Assembly (NCBI GenBank): GCA_902789795.1
Contig: CADAPM010000020.1
Span: 1-37,467, forward strand
Source: an uncultured Eubacteriales bacterium
Lineage (GTDB): Bacteria > Bacillota > Clostridia > Christensenellales > Aristaeellaceae
DNA: 37,467 nucleotides
Direction of reading: 5' to 3'
In this document: positions 1 through 8,142 of the stretch, piece by piece
How positions within the stretch are numbered: the stretch's first letter is position 1
Layout: each line of letters starts with the position of its first letter
Program-made: the position numbers and the translations under genes
Notes under the pieces: model-generated
Databases searched by the model: none
The model's input: only the letters and a program-made list of their open reading frames with translations
What the model was told of the DNA's origin: nothing

Positions 1-107
1 GCAAAATCAGTAGTCCGCAGCATCTGAATGTATCGTAGTCGCTGGTCGACAAAAAGGAAAGGAAAGTATGATTTCCGCTTCCGTAATTATCATACAAGGG
101 CGAGAAA

Positions 108-983
108 ATGAGCACCAACGTTCAGTACAAAAAGCTCCCCCGCACGGGCTGGCACCGCAGGAAGCTGACCCACAGGATCCTGCTGTATGTGTTCCTCACG
201 CTGTTCACCTTCGCGGTGGCGTTCCCGTTTTTGTGGATGATCTCCAGCTCTCTCAAGACCAAGAACGAGGTCATGAACTCCTTCTCCCTGATCCCCGACC
301 AGTTCCTGTGGGGGAACTTCGCAGAGGCGTTCAACGGCGCGCCCTTCGGGAGGTACATCTTCAACTCCGCCTTCACTGCCGTCATGATCGTGGCGATCCA
401 GATCGTGAACTCCGCGATGATCGCCTACGCGCTGACCCAGCTCAACTTTAAGCTGCGCGGGCCGATGTTCGCGCTGATCATGGGCACCAACATGCTGCCC
501 GCGGCGGCGACCTATGTGCCGTCCTACCTGATCCTGGCGAAGATGAACCTGCTCAGCACCTATACGGGCCTGATCATCTCCAACTGTGTGTACATGTTCG
601 GCATCTTCCTGATCCGCCAGGCCTTCCTGCAGGTGAACCGCAGCCTGGTGGAGGCGGCCTGGTCCGAAGGTGCGAGCCACTGGCACACCCTGTGGCACGT
701 GCTGGTGCCCATCACCAAGTCCTCCTTCGTGACCCTGGGCCTGTTGAGCTTCGTGGCCAACTACAACAACTACATGTGGCCCTCCCTGATCACCACCAAG
801 CAGTCCTATTACCTGATCTCCCAGGGCCTGCGCCTGTACTTTATCGAGGGCGGCGCTTATGGCATCAAGTGGCCCCAGATCATGGCGGCGTCCACCTTCA
901 CGGTCATGCCGCTGATGATCCTCTACTTCATCACCCAGCGCTGGTTCATCCAGGGCTTGTCCGATTCCGGCGTGAAGGGCTGA
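108..983 (+). CDS. Carbohydrate ABC transporter permease (MalG/MsmG type)
   Basis: This 291-residue inner-membrane permease is one of the two channel subunits of a CUT1-type sugar importer. The N-terminus is a short basic stretch followed by a first membrane segment at about residues 25-45, with further hydrophobic segments across the rest. The cytoplasmic EAA loop is visible as EAAWSEGASHW at roughly residue 183-193, where it would dock on the ATPase. The ATG at 108 follows a weak AAGGGCGAG ribosome site, and an in-frame stop at 69-71 rules out a much longer protein. It lies 77 bp upstream of the solute-binding protein gene, so the two form the end of an operon whose first permease lies left of the window. 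All three plus-strand frames have a stop by base 38, so that neighbour ends there. The substrate cannot be read from sequence; no ATPase gene is adjacent, which is usual for importers sharing MsmK. Confidence 0.93.
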   Translation: MSTNVQYKKLPRTGWHRRKLTHRILLYVFLTLFTFAVAFPFLWMISSSLKTKNEVMNSFSLIPDQFLWGNFAEAFNGAPFGRYIFNSAFTAVMIVAIQIVNSAMIAYALTQLNFKLRGPMFALIMGTNMLPAAATYVPSYLILAKMNLLSTYTGLIISNCVYMFGIFLIRQAFLQVNRSLVEAAWSEGASHWHTLWHVLVPITKSSFVTLGLLSFVANYNNYMWPSLITTKQSYYLISQGLRLYFIEGGAYGIKWPQIMAASTFTVMPLMILYFITQRWFIQGLSDSGVKG

Positions 984-1060
984 CCCAATCTATCTATCCT
1001 GTACGCAGGGCGGCTGCAAGACCGCCTGCACAATACAAACCAATTAAGGAGGAAGCACCC

Positions 1061-2350
1061 ATGAAGAAAACCGTATCTTTGATCCTGGCGCTGGTCCTGG
1101 CGCTGTCTCTGTGCGCGTTCGCTTCTGCGGACGATCGCGTGGAGGTCGAATTCTGGTATGGCCTCGGCGGCGCCACCGGCGAGATCATCAAGAACACCAT
1201 CGAAGAATTCAACGCCATGCAGGACAAGTACACCGTGGTCGGCGTGACCAAGGGCAGCTACACTGAGACCTTCCAGGAGATCCAGGCGCCCATCGCCTCC
1301 CACAACCCGCCTGCCCTGACCATCCTGGAGTTCAGCCAGGTCTCCACCCTCGCCAACAAGAACGTGCTGGAAGACCTGACCGGCTACATCGCCAACTCCG
1401 ATTACAACCCCGATGACGTCGTCTCCTCCCTGTTCAACCAGGGCAAGTTCGGCGACAAGGTGTTCGCGCTGCCGCTGCAGGGCACCACGCAGGTGTTCTA
1501 CTACAACAAGAACCTGTTCGACGCCGCCGGCATCGAGAATGCCGACGAGCTGCTGGACAGCTGGGAGGGCGTGCTGGAAGCGTCCAAGAAGCTGGTGGCC
1601 GCGGGCTACAAGGGCTGGGAGCCCATGTGGGGCCGCTACAACCTGATCGACATCGCCTATTCCAACGGCGGCAAGCTGCTGAGCGACGACGGCCGCAAGG
1701 TGCTGATCAACTCCCCTGAATGGGTCGAAGCCTGGCAGTTCATCCGTGACGCCATCGCGGACGGCTACATGAGCATCCACTCCGGCGGCCAGGGCTGGGA
1801 GTACTGGTACGCGACCATCGACGACGTGATGCTGGGCAAGGCCGGCGGTTACACCGGTTCCGCCGGTGATCAGGGCGACCTGGACTTCTCCTACATCGTG
1901 GCGCACACCCAGCCCAAGAACGGCCTGAACGGCCATCCCGGCGCGGGCGTCACCGAGGCCACCCAGCTGGTCATCCTGAAGGATGCCTCTCCGGAAGCCA
2001 AGCAGGGCGCCTTCGATTTCGTCAACTACCTGACCAACACCGAGCACACTGCCCAGTGGTCCCTGAAGACCGGCTACATCGCCGTCCGCCTCTCCGCGCA
2101 GCAGGATCCCGCCTATGCCGCCTACGCTGCGGAGAATCCCCAGATCCTGATCCCGCTCAAGCAGGCCGACGAAGTGAGCGCGCCTTACGTGCTCGACCCG
2201 ACCGGCAACCAGATCTATGACGCGCTGGACATCGCCTGCGACCTGGTGGAGATCGAGACCATCGACGCCCAGGAGGCCCTGGACGAGGCCGCCGAGACCG
2301 CCCAGAAGGCCCTGGACAAGTACTGGAAGTCCGTGGACGCCGGCAACTGA
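1061..2350 (+). CDS. Extracellular sugar-binding protein of an ABC importer (MsmE/UgpB-like)
   Basis: This 429-residue solute-binding protein (SBP_bac_1 family) captures a sugar or glycerophosphodiester outside the cell and hands it to the permeases encoded upstream. The signal peptide is clear: MKKT, a leucine/alanine core, then AFASA before the mature start DDRVEVEFWYG. The cysteine in the core is not in a clean lipobox, so it is unclear whether the product is a lipoprotein or is released or bound otherwise. The mature part shows typical family features such as FWYGLGG, the VFALPLQGTTQVFYYNKNLF strand and an aromatic-rich WEYWYAT patch. The ATG at 1061 sits 6 bp after AAGGAGGAAG, which fixes the start. 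An imperfect hairpin at 1005-1029 lies between the permease and this gene, and a terminator follows at 2379. Oligosaccharide uptake is the likeliest role. Confidence 0.93.
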   Translation: MKKTVSLILALVLALSLCAFASADDRVEVEFWYGLGGATGEIIKNTIEEFNAMQDKYTVVGVTKGSYTETFQEIQAPIASHNPPALTILEFSQVSTLANKNVLEDLTGYIANSDYNPDDVVSSLFNQGKFGDKVFALPLQGTTQVFYYNKNLFDAAGIENADELLDSWEGVLEASKKLVAAGYKGWEPMWGRYNLIDIAYSNGGKLLSDDGRKVLINSPEWVEAWQFIRDAIADGYMSIHSGGQGWEYWYATIDDVMLGKAGGYTGSAGDQGDLDFSYIVAHTQPKNGLNGHPGAGVTEATQLVILKDASPEAKQGAFDFVNYLTNTEHTAQWSLKTGYIAVRLSAQQDPAYAAYAAENPQILIPLKQADEVSAPYVLDPTGNQIYDALDIACDLVEIETIDAQEALDEAAETAQKALDKYWKSVDAGN

Positions 2351-2378
2351 TCTGATCGGAACAAACGGCATAACAAAC

Positions 2379-2411
2379 GCCGCGGTGCTTATACGCACCG
2401 CGGCATCTTTA
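2379..2411 (+). terminator. Rho-independent terminator of the sugar importer operon
   Basis: A perfect 10-bp stem (GCCGCGGTGC at 2379-2388 and its complement at 2395-2404) with a 6-nt loop is followed by ATCTTTAT. It lies 28 bp after the binding-protein stop codon and closes the plus-strand operon. Confidence 0.8.
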
Positions 2412-2445
2412 TGCTCGCGAAAGGGTATTCTGTTTGCGGCTTAGC

Positions 2446-2979
2446 TCAGGCGAAGGTCTTGATCACCGTCATGTGCACCTCGCCGCCGCGGATGCCGATC
2501 TTCACGTTGTCGGCCAGACGCAGGAGCACGGACTGCTCGTAGCGGTCCCATTCGGGGTTTTCGATGCTGCGGCCGGACAGGTCCGCCTGCAGCTCGACCG
2601 GCAGGTCAAAGTATTCGTGGTCGGCGTCGGCGGTCATGGCCTCCTCAAAGGCGTCCCTGAGCCGGCCCAGGAAGCTGTTGGCGGCCTCATTCTTGCGCGA
2701 GGTGGAGGAGGAGAGGAGCAGGTAGCGCTTTTCCTTGTCCATCACGGTCTTGGTGGTCATGTGCAGCTCGAATTCGTGGCCTTCGCTCTCGATCCAGAAG
2801 GATGCCTGCATCTCGCCGGTGACGCTGCGGGCCATGCTGAGCATTTCTTCCGCCATCAGCTGCAGGCGCATGGTCTCTTTCGGGCTGATGCCCCTATATT
2901 CGGCGACCTTTTTCGTCTGCTGTACCGCTTCGCTGAAACCATTTCCCTGATTGTCGATCAGGATCACGTCGGATTTCAT
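2446..2979 (-). CDS. Degenerate GHKL/RsbW-like ATP-binding protein
   Basis: This 177-residue soluble protein looks like the HATPase_c fold of RsbW/SpoIIAB anti-sigma kinases. The helix that should carry the N-box reads LMAEEMLSMARSV (about residues 41-53): the acidic pair is kept but the Mg-binding asparagine is absent, and no clear DxGxG box is seen. It may therefore bind partners without kinase activity. The ATG at 2979 is supported by GGGAAAGGAAGG upstream; a nearer ATG at 2984 is out of frame. The gene follows the STAS protein by 32 bp on the same strand, the same partner order as rsbV-rsbW, but no sigma factor is present in the window. The family assignment rests on context and overall pattern; a novel STAS partner is the alternative. 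Confidence 0.65.
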   Translation of the reverse strand: MKSDVILIDNQGNGFSEAVQQTKKVAEYRGISPKETMRLQLMAEEMLSMARSVTGEMQASFWIESEGHEFELHMTTKTVMDKEKRYLLLSSSTSRKNEAANSFLGRLRDAFEEAMTADADHEYFDLPVELQADLSGRSIENPEWDRYEQSVLLRLADNVKIGIRGGEVHMTVIKTFA

Positions 2980-3011
2980 GTCATGCCTTCCTTTCCCTTG
3001 TGGCTGTGCCT

Positions 3012-3308
3012 TTACTCGATGTTCAGGACGTTGATGAAGCCGGTGACCTCGAACACTTCCTTGACCAGGTCGTTCGCGTTCACGATCTTCACGCCGCCCT
3101 TGTCGTATACCGCCTTGCGGATCTGCAGCAGCACGCGCAGTCCGGCGGAGGAGATGTATTCCAGGTTGCTGAAATCCAGGACTACGTTGTCGACACTGCC
3201 CAGCAGGGGCTTCAGCTCACGCTCGAACTCCGGGGCGGTGGTGGTATCCAGACGGCCTTCCACGGCGACAGTCAGGTCTTTGCCGTTCTGTGTCTTGTTG
3301 ATGGTCAT
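3012..3308 (-). CDS. STAS-domain anti-sigma factor antagonist (RsbV/SpoIIAA-like)
   Basis: This 98-residue single-domain protein matches the STAS fold: VAVEGRLDTTTAPEFE at 15-30, then VVLDFSNLEYISSAGLRVLL at 42-61. The serine pair at 53-54 lies in the loop phosphorylated in RsbV and SpoIIAA. Such proteins release a sigma factor or other target by binding its GHKL-type partner. The ATG at 3308 is chosen over an upstream in-frame start at 3329 because AGGAGGG lies 8 bp before it and overlaps the longer version. A promoter with an extended -10 lies at 3343-3371. It is followed by the degenerate GHKL-like gene, so the two probably form a partner-switch pair whose output is not visible here. Confidence 0.9.
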   Translation of the reverse strand: MTINKTQNGKDLTVAVEGRLDTTTAPEFERELKPLLGSVDNVVLDFSNLEYISSAGLRVLLQIRKAVYDKGGVKIVNANDLVKEVFEVTGFINVLNIE

Positions 3309-3342
3309 GTTGGTGTCCCTCCTTTGCATTGATGCGGTTACG

Positions 3343-3371
3343 ATTATAGCACAGTTCGCCCGCGATGAAAA
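3343..3371 (-). promoter_or_regulatory. Sigma-A promoter for the STAS/GHKL-like pair
   Basis: On the minus strand a perfect TATAAT preceded by TGC (extended -10) lies at 3343-3348, with TTTTCA at 3366-3371 as the -35 after a 17-bp spacer. It is 35 bp upstream of the STAS start codon. Confidence 0.7.
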
Positions 3372-3378
3372 CTGCTTT

Positions 3379-3813
3379 TTATCCGCCGCACGCCTTTTTC
3401 AGTGCCTGTATGATCTGCTTTTGCACGGGCAGGCGCTCCCAGGGCTTATAGCGGGCGGCGTATTCCCTGAGCAGCGCCGATGCGTCCTCCCGGTTGAGGA
3501 GCGGAATCAGGCGCAAGGCGTGCCGCTCGGCGGCCAGCAGGGACCAGTAAGCGTGCTCGGGCCACGGGCGCGTATCGGCCGCACGAAACAGTGATTGCAG
3601 GGCGGCGATCAGTTCTTCACGGCAGGGCGGCTGTGCGGCAAGCTGCACAAAGAAAGCTTCGATCTTCTGGTCAAATGCTTCATGGCAGGCCATGTCGCCG
3701 GGCTTCCTGCCAAAGCCCAGCAGTCCTTCGGCAGGTTTCCTGGTCCGGGTCTCGGCCTCGATCGCCCGCTCGTATTCGTCCAGAATGGTGTTCAGGGATT
3801 CGGTCACATTCAT
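3379..3813 (-). CDS. Hypothetical protein, 144 residues
   Basis: I do not recognise this protein. It is soluble, mostly helical in appearance, with no signal peptide or membrane segment. Visible features are a charged N-terminal helix (residues 1-25), a glycine-rich turn LLGFGRKPG at about 30-38, and several Leu/Ala-rich helices ending in ALKKACGG. The ribosome site before the ATG at 3813 is weak (GAAAG). The gene begins 9 bp past the T-tract of the gguB terminator, so it may depend on read-through. It lies 70 bp upstream of the STAS gene, which has its own promoter. Codon use matches the neighbours, suggesting a real gene. No function is proposed. Confidence 0.65.
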   Translation of the reverse strand: MNVTESLNTILDEYERAIEAETRTRKPAEGLLGFGRKPGDMACHEAFDQKIEAFFVQLAAQPPCREELIAALQSLFRAADTRPWPEHAYWSLLAAERHALRLIPLLNREDASALLREYAARYKPWERLPVQKQIIQALKKACGG

Positions 3814-3821
3814 AGGCTTTC

Positions 3822-3854
3822 AAAACGACGCAATGCTGATCTGGCATTGCGTCG
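3822..3854 (-). terminator. Terminator after gguB
   Basis: An 11-bp perfect stem (3826-3836 with 3844-3854) and 7-nt loop is followed on the minus strand by TTTT at 3825-3822. It lies 31 bp after the gguB stop codon and ends the monosaccharide importer operon. Confidence 0.75.
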
Positions 3855-3885
3855 ATATACCGTTCATTGCATACGGAATGAGTTA

Positions 3886-5106
3886 TTATTTGCCGGTCTT
3901 GCGCCTGGACACGACGTCAAAGATAACGGCGACCAGGAGGACGCTGCCCTTGACCACATACTGCCAGGAGTCGGTGATGCCCATGATGGACATGCCCATG
4001 TTCAGCACGCCCAGCAGCATGGCGCCGATCACGACGCCGCCGATGGAGCCGCTGCCGCCGTAGGCGGACGCGCCGCCGATAAAGCAGGAGGCAATGGCGT
4101 CCATCTCAAAGGAGGTACCGGTCTGACCGGATACGGAACCGACGCGGGCCAGGCACAGCAGGCCGCAGAGACCGGCCAGCAGGCCCATGTTGGAATAGGC
4201 AAGGAAATAGACCCGGTTCGTATCGATACCGGACAGACGGGTCGCCTTCTCGTTGCCGCCGACCGCGTAGAAATAGCGGCCGAACGCTGTCTTTGAAGTG
4301 ATGAAATGGTAGATCAGACAGATCGCCAGCACCCAAATGAGCATGACGGAGATGCCCTTATACTGGCTCAGCAGATTGCAATACCACATGATCAGCGCGC
4401 TGATGACCACAGCCTTGCCGTAATCGATCAATGCGATATTCTGCTGGTATCCGTTCTTTTTCTTGTTCAGGCGGGAGCGCACGGTCATGACGAAGATCAG
4501 GACCACGATGATGCCGCCGATCACCAGGGGAGACCAGATGTGGGGATTGTCAACGGGGTTCGCCTTCGTCGAGACCACGTCCAGTCCGGGTATGTTGATG
4601 TAGGAGGTGAACAGGTTGGTGAAGGCCTTGTCCTTGATCGGCACCGTTTTACTGTCCAGCACCAGACGACCAATGCCGCGGAAGATGAACATGCCGGCCA
4701 GGGTGGTGATGAAAGGCGGGATGCGGACATAGCCGATCCAGTAGCCCTGCCAGATGCCGACGATCAGGCCGACCATCAGGCACAGGAGCACCGTGAGGTA
4801 AGGATTCCAGTTAAGGTTGGTGCTCAGCACCGCCGCCATACCGCCGGTCAGGCAGATGACGGAGCCGACGGATAGGTCGATGTTGCCGCCGGTCAGGATG
4901 CACAGCAGCATTCCGCAGGCCAGCACCAGCACGTAGCCGTTCTGGAGCATCAGGTTGGACATGTTCTGCGGATACAGCAGTCTGCCGTTGGTCAGAAAGT
5001 AAAACAGAATAAAGACCGCGATCAGGGCGATGGTCATCGAGTTTTTCGTCAGGAATTTGACGATGCCCGATTTACGGTTGGCGGGTGCTTTTGTTGTGAC
5101 TGTCAT
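3886..5106 (-). CDS. gguB: Multiple-monosaccharide ABC transporter permease
   Basis: This 406-residue BPD_transp_2 family permease forms the membrane channel of a CUT2-type monosaccharide importer. Many hydrophobic segments are visible, starting at about residues 24-42. The family landmarks are GGNIDLSVGSVICLTGG, IPPFITTLAGMFIFRG and, near the C-terminus, ASCFIGGASAYGGSGSIGG. It differs from short RbsC permeases by an inserted charged region in the middle (NKKKNGYQQN), as in GguB and XylH. The start at 5106 has AAAGGAGTG upstream. The gene follows gguA by 45 bp and ends the chvE-gguA-gguB operon. The most likely substrates are xylose, arabinose, galactose or glucose; XylH is the alternative name. 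Confidence 0.92.
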   Translation of the reverse strand: MTVTTKAPANRKSGIVKFLTKNSMTIALIAVFILFYFLTNGRLLYPQNMSNLMLQNGYVLVLACGMLLCILTGGNIDLSVGSVICLTGGMAAVLSTNLNWNPYLTVLLCLMVGLIVGIWQGYWIGYVRIPPFITTLAGMFIFRGIGRLVLDSKTVPIKDKAFTNLFTSYINIPGLDVVSTKANPVDNPHIWSPLVIGGIIVVLIFVMTVRSRLNKKKNGYQQNIALIDYGKAVVISALIMWYCNLLSQYKGISVMLIWVLAICLIYHFITSKTAFGRYFYAVGGNEKATRLSGIDTNRVYFLAYSNMGLLAGLCGLLCLARVGSVSGQTGTSFEMDAIASCFIGGASAYGGSGSIGGVVIGAMLLGVLNMGMSIMGITDSWQYVVKGSVLLVAVIFDVVSRRKTGK

Positions 5107-5151
5107 GGGGCGACACTCCTTTTTTATAAATCTCTACCGCCGGGATCCGGG

Positions 5152-6687
5152 TCATCTGCCGTCTCGCAGAATATAGCCCATGATACTCTCCTGCGTTGCC
5201 TCTTTAGCGTCAAGCTCGGCCAGCAAATTGCCTTCGTTCATGACATAAATGCGATCGCACATGCCCAACAGCTCCGGCATTTCCGACGAGATCATGATGA
5301 CGGATTTGCCTTGGTCCACCATCTGATTGATGAGGCAGTAAATATCGTATTTGGCGCCGACGTCGATGCCGCGGGTCGGCTCATCCAGGATCAGAATATC
5401 GGGTTCAGCAAACATCCATTTGCCGAGCAGAGCTTTCTGCTGGTTTCCGCCGGAAAGGTTGGAGACCCGCTGCTCGACTGTGGGCGTCTTGGTGCCCATT
5501 TCTTCCTTCATTTTTTCGGCGGCGGCACGCTCCTTGTCCCGGTCGACGATGCCGTGGTCGCATACCTTGTCCAGGCGGGCCAGCGTCGTATTGAAGCGGA
5601 TGGTCTCGTTCAGAAGCAGTCCGTTGGTCTTCCGGTCCTCCGTAACATAGGCCAGGCCCGCATGGATCGCGGCTTCGGGATTCTTGAGCGCGGTCTCCTT
5701 GCCGTGAATGAACAGCTTGCCGGTGATATTGGTGCCATAGCTCCGGCCGAAGATGGACATGGCCAGTTCCGTGCGCCCGGCGCCCTGCAGGCCGGAGAAC
5801 CCGACGACCTCGCCCTTGTGGACTTTGAAAGAGATATTGTTGTCCACGACCTTTTCGGGATAGAGGGGATGGTGGACGGTCCAGTCCTTGACCTCCAGGC
5901 TGACCTCATCCTGAACGTGATGTTCACGCGTTGGATACCTGTCCTCCATGGGGCGGCCGACCATGCCCTTGATGATGCGGTCTTCACTGAAGTCATCGAC
6001 GCCCTTGGTCAGCGTCTCAATGGTGGTGCCGTCGCGCAGGATGGTCGCCTTGTCAGCACAATAAATGATCTCATTGAGTTTATGCGTTATAATGATGGAA
6101 GTCAGGCCCTGCTTCTTGAACTCCATCAGGAGATCCAGAAGCATTTTTGCGTCTTCGTCATTCAGGGACGAGGTCGGCTCATCGAGGATCAGCAGCTTCA
6201 CGTTTTTGGAAAACGCTTTTGCGATCTCCACCAGCTGCTGCTTGCCGGTGCCGATATCCTTGATCAGTGAATGCGAAGATTCTTGCAGCCCGACTTGCTT
6301 CATGTGTTTTTCGGCTTCTGCATAGGTTCTGTTCCAGTCGATGATGCCGGCGCTGTTCTTGAACTCGTTGCCCAAAAACATGTTCTCGCCAATGGAAAGC
6401 AGTGGAATCAGCGCCAGCTCCTGGTGAATGATCACGATGTTCTGCGCTTCGGATTCTTTGAGGGTCTTGAATTGGCAAAGCTTGCCGTTATAATAGATTT
6501 CGCCGGTATAGGTGCCATAGGGGTAGATTCCGGAGAGTACGTTCATCAAGGTGCTTTTCCCGGCTCCGTTTTCACCGATAAGAGCATGGATCTCGCCGCG
6601 TTCCACCACCAGATTCACGTTGTCAAGCGCTTTGACACCCGGGAATTCTTTGGTGATGTTTTTCATTTCCAGGATGACGTCAGCCAA
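5152..6687 (-). CDS. gguA: Multiple-monosaccharide ABC transporter ATP-binding protein
   Basis: This 511-residue protein carries two fused ABC domains, as in all CUT2 sugar importers (XylG, MglA, GguA). The first domain has Walker A GENGAGKST at 38-46, a modified signature IGTGKQQL and Walker B LLILDEPTSSL. The second has a divergent P-loop GLQGAGRTE, the signature LSGGNQQ and Walker B ILILDEPTRGID. The second P-loop has Arg in place of the Lys, which is typical of the family. I place the start at a TTG at 6687 because AGGAGG lies 8 bp before it and no ATG upstream has such a site; further upstream the frame runs into a hairpin. It sits between chvE and gguB, separated from chvE by two stem-loops. 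Confidence 0.93.
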   Translation of the reverse strand: MADVILEMKNITKEFPGVKALDNVNLVVERGEIHALIGENGAGKSTLMNVLSGIYPYGTYTGEIYYNGKLCQFKTLKESEAQNIVIIHQELALIPLLSIGENMFLGNEFKNSAGIIDWNRTYAEAEKHMKQVGLQESSHSLIKDIGTGKQQLVEIAKAFSKNVKLLILDEPTSSLNDEDAKMLLDLLMEFKKQGLTSIIITHKLNEIIYCADKATILRDGTTIETLTKGVDDFSEDRIIKGMVGRPMEDRYPTREHHVQDEVSLEVKDWTVHHPLYPEKVVDNNISFKVHKGEVVGFSGLQGAGRTELAMSIFGRSYGTNITGKLFIHGKETALKNPEAAIHAGLAYVTEDRKTNGLLLNETIRFNTTLARLDKVCDHGIVDRDKERAAAEKMKEEMGTKTPTVEQRVSNLSGGNQQKALLGKWMFAEPDILILDEPTRGIDVGAKYDIYCLINQMVDQGKSVIMISSEMPELLGMCDRIYVMNEGNLLAELDAKEATQESIMGYILRDGR

Positions 6688-6724
6688 GCGCGATTCCTCC
6701 TTTGATAGCGTCGATTTCAAATAA

Positions 6725-6748
6725 AGGGCGGGGCCTGAACCCCGCCCT
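6725..6748 (-). terminator. GC-rich hairpin with T-rich tail between chvE and gguA
   Basis: A 9-bp stem (GGGCGGGG core at 6726-6733 with 6740-6747, plus one A-T pair) and 6-nt loop is followed on the minus strand by TTTATTT. It can act as a partial terminator or a 3' stabiliser of the chvE message, while some transcription must continue into gguA, 38 bp further. Confidence 0.6.
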
Positions 6749-6763
6749 CCATGCATAGCAGAA

Positions 6764-6792
6764 TGCTCTGCCCCTTTTGAAGAGGCAGAGCA
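6764..6792 (-). other. Stem-loop directly after chvE
   Basis: A 9-bp perfect stem (TGCTCTGCC at 6764-6772 with 6784-6792) lies 14 bp after the chvE stop codon and has no T-tract. It is better read as an RNA 3'-end stabiliser than as a terminator. Confidence 0.55.
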
Positions 6793-6806
6793 ATGAGTTT
6801 TGCTGA

Positions 6807-7919
6807 TTATTTGGCGAGCAGGTAAACCTGGTCAGCATCCCACTGATACAGGCCGATGTCGACCAGGTACTGCAGATTGTCCTTGGTCACGACGGTCGGC
6901 ACGAGCAGGTAAGAAGTGGCGAAGTGGCCTTCAGAGGTGAAGTAGCTGGTGGTGTCGAACGCGCACTCGACATCGCCGAAGTTGGCGATCAGGCTTTCGT
7001 CCACGGGAGCGCCGCTCAGGATGGCCTTGGCAACTTCCAGCGTGACGACCGCTTCGTTCGCGACGTTCTTGTAAACGGTCATGGTCTGCTTGCCGTCCAC
7101 GATGTTGCGCAGGTTGGCGATGTCGCCGTCCTGGCCGGTCACGATCACGGCGTTGTCACCGGCATAGTCGCTCTCGATAGCCTGGGCGACACCGGCGGCG
7201 GTGGAGTCGTTGGAGCACAGCCAGGCATCCAGGGTGGTGCCGTCGGCATAGTAGGAAGCCAGGATGTTCTGAGCGCGGCTCAGAGCAGTGTCGGTGCTCC
7301 ACTGGTTGGTGGCGACCTGCTGGAAGTCAGTCTGGCCGGAAACCACGATGATCTTGCCATCGGCGATGTAGCCCTTCAGGACGTCATAGGCGCCGTTGAA
7401 GAAGTAGCCAGCGTTGTTGTCGGCGGGGTCGCCGGCGGTAAATTCCATATTGTAGGTCTTGTCACCGGCATTCGCCAGATCGAGGGCTTTCTCGACATAT
7501 TCGCCCTGGAGCTTGCCGACGGTGTAATTATCGAAGGAGACATAGTACTCGACAGCGTCGTTCATGATCAGGCGGTCATAAGCGATGACGGGCACTGCTT
7601 CTTCAGCGGCACGATCCATAACGGTGTTCAGGCCTTCGCCGTCGATCGCGGAGATGATCAACAGGTCGATGCCCTGGCTCAGCATGTTGTCGATGTCGTT
7701 GACCTGCTGCTCGTTCTTGTTGTCGGAATAGGTCAGGATGGCTTCATAGCCGGCGGCTTCGAACTGGTTCTTCAGGTATTCGCCGTCACGGTTCCAGCGC
7801 TCCAAAGACTGGGTGGGCATGGAGATACCGACTTTCTTGGGGGCGGCGTCAGCGGATGCGATAACGCATACGCTCAGCACCATGATCAGAGCCAGAAACA
7901 GACTAACAAACTTTTTCAT
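6807..7919 (-). CDS. chvE: Multiple-monosaccharide-binding protein (ChvE-like)
   Basis: This 370-residue periplasmic-binding-protein-like fold (Peripla_BP_4) is the extracellular sugar receptor of the gguAB importer. The signal peptide is MKKFVSLFLALIMVL followed by an ASADA cleavage region. Family landmarks that point to ChvE/XylF rather than RbsB are MPTQSLERWNRDG near the mature N-terminus, FTAGDPADNNAG, SGQTDFQQVATNQW and VTGQDGDIANLRNI. The ATG at 7919 fits the signal peptide and has AGGAG upstream; an upstream in-frame start at 7988 would place the promoter inside the coding sequence and is rejected. It is the first gene of the operon, with a strong promoter at 7980-8008 and a dyad in the leader. 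Two hairpins follow it, as expected if the receptor is made in excess. Confidence 0.94.
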   Translation of the reverse strand: MKKFVSLFLALIMVLSVCVIASADAAPKKVGISMPTQSLERWNRDGEYLKNQFEAAGYEAILTYSDNKNEQQVNDIDNMLSQGIDLLIISAIDGEGLNTVMDRAAEEAVPVIAYDRLIMNDAVEYYVSFDNYTVGKLQGEYVEKALDLANAGDKTYNMEFTAGDPADNNAGYFFNGAYDVLKGYIADGKIIVVSGQTDFQQVATNQWSTDTALSRAQNILASYYADGTTLDAWLCSNDSTAAGVAQAIESDYAGDNAVIVTGQDGDIANLRNIVDGKQTMTVYKNVANEAVVTLEVAKAILSGAPVDESLIANFGDVECAFDTTSYFTSEGHFATSYLLVPTVVTKDNLQYLVDIGLYQWDADQVYLLAK

Positions 7920-7945
7920 GGGCGATACATCTCCTTTTCTTTTTA

Positions 7946-7966
7946 TTCCAGAAGTGACATCTGGAA
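7946..7966. promoter_or_regulatory. Inverted repeat in the chvE leader (candidate operator)
   Basis: TTCCAGA at 7946-7952 and TCTGGAA at 7960-7966 form perfect 7-bp arms around a 7-bp centre. The dyad lies just downstream of the chvE -10 box, a usual place for a repressor site; an RNA hairpin before the ribosome site is the alternative. The regulator is not in the window. Confidence 0.5.
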
Positions 7967-7979
7967 ATTTGATAGCCAT

Positions 7980-8008
7980 ACTATACAACTAAAGGGTGTA
8001 TTTGTAAA
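7980..8008 (-). promoter_or_regulatory. Sigma-A promoter of chvE-gguA-gguB
   Basis: On the minus strand TTTACA at 8003-8008 and TATAGT at 7980-7985 are separated by 17 bp. The region 8009-8142 upstream holds no gene that I can support. Confidence 0.75.
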
Positions 8009-8142
8009 GTACTTTTTGCATGGGCAATCAAATGTGAGGGCAAAATTATCGAACTTGTATAATTATGAGCATTGCCTGCGCAACAGTTGATCAGCAGTCG
8101 GTGACTTACAGCCGCCGGGCAGATGAAGATGGATGTGCGGTG

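Noticed and set aside
1-107. 3' end of an upstream permease gene and a good ribosome site before an ATG at 68
   Set aside because: All three frames stop by base 38, and none shows a recognisable permease end, so no coordinates can be supported. The frame from 68 is an alternative-frame shadow of the permease gene.
2434-3594. Long plus-strand frame of 386 codons opposite the STAS region
   Set aside because: It is a shadow of the minus-strand genes, with a low-complexity Gly/Val/His/Asp-rich composition and no homology; similar shadows occur opposite most genes here.
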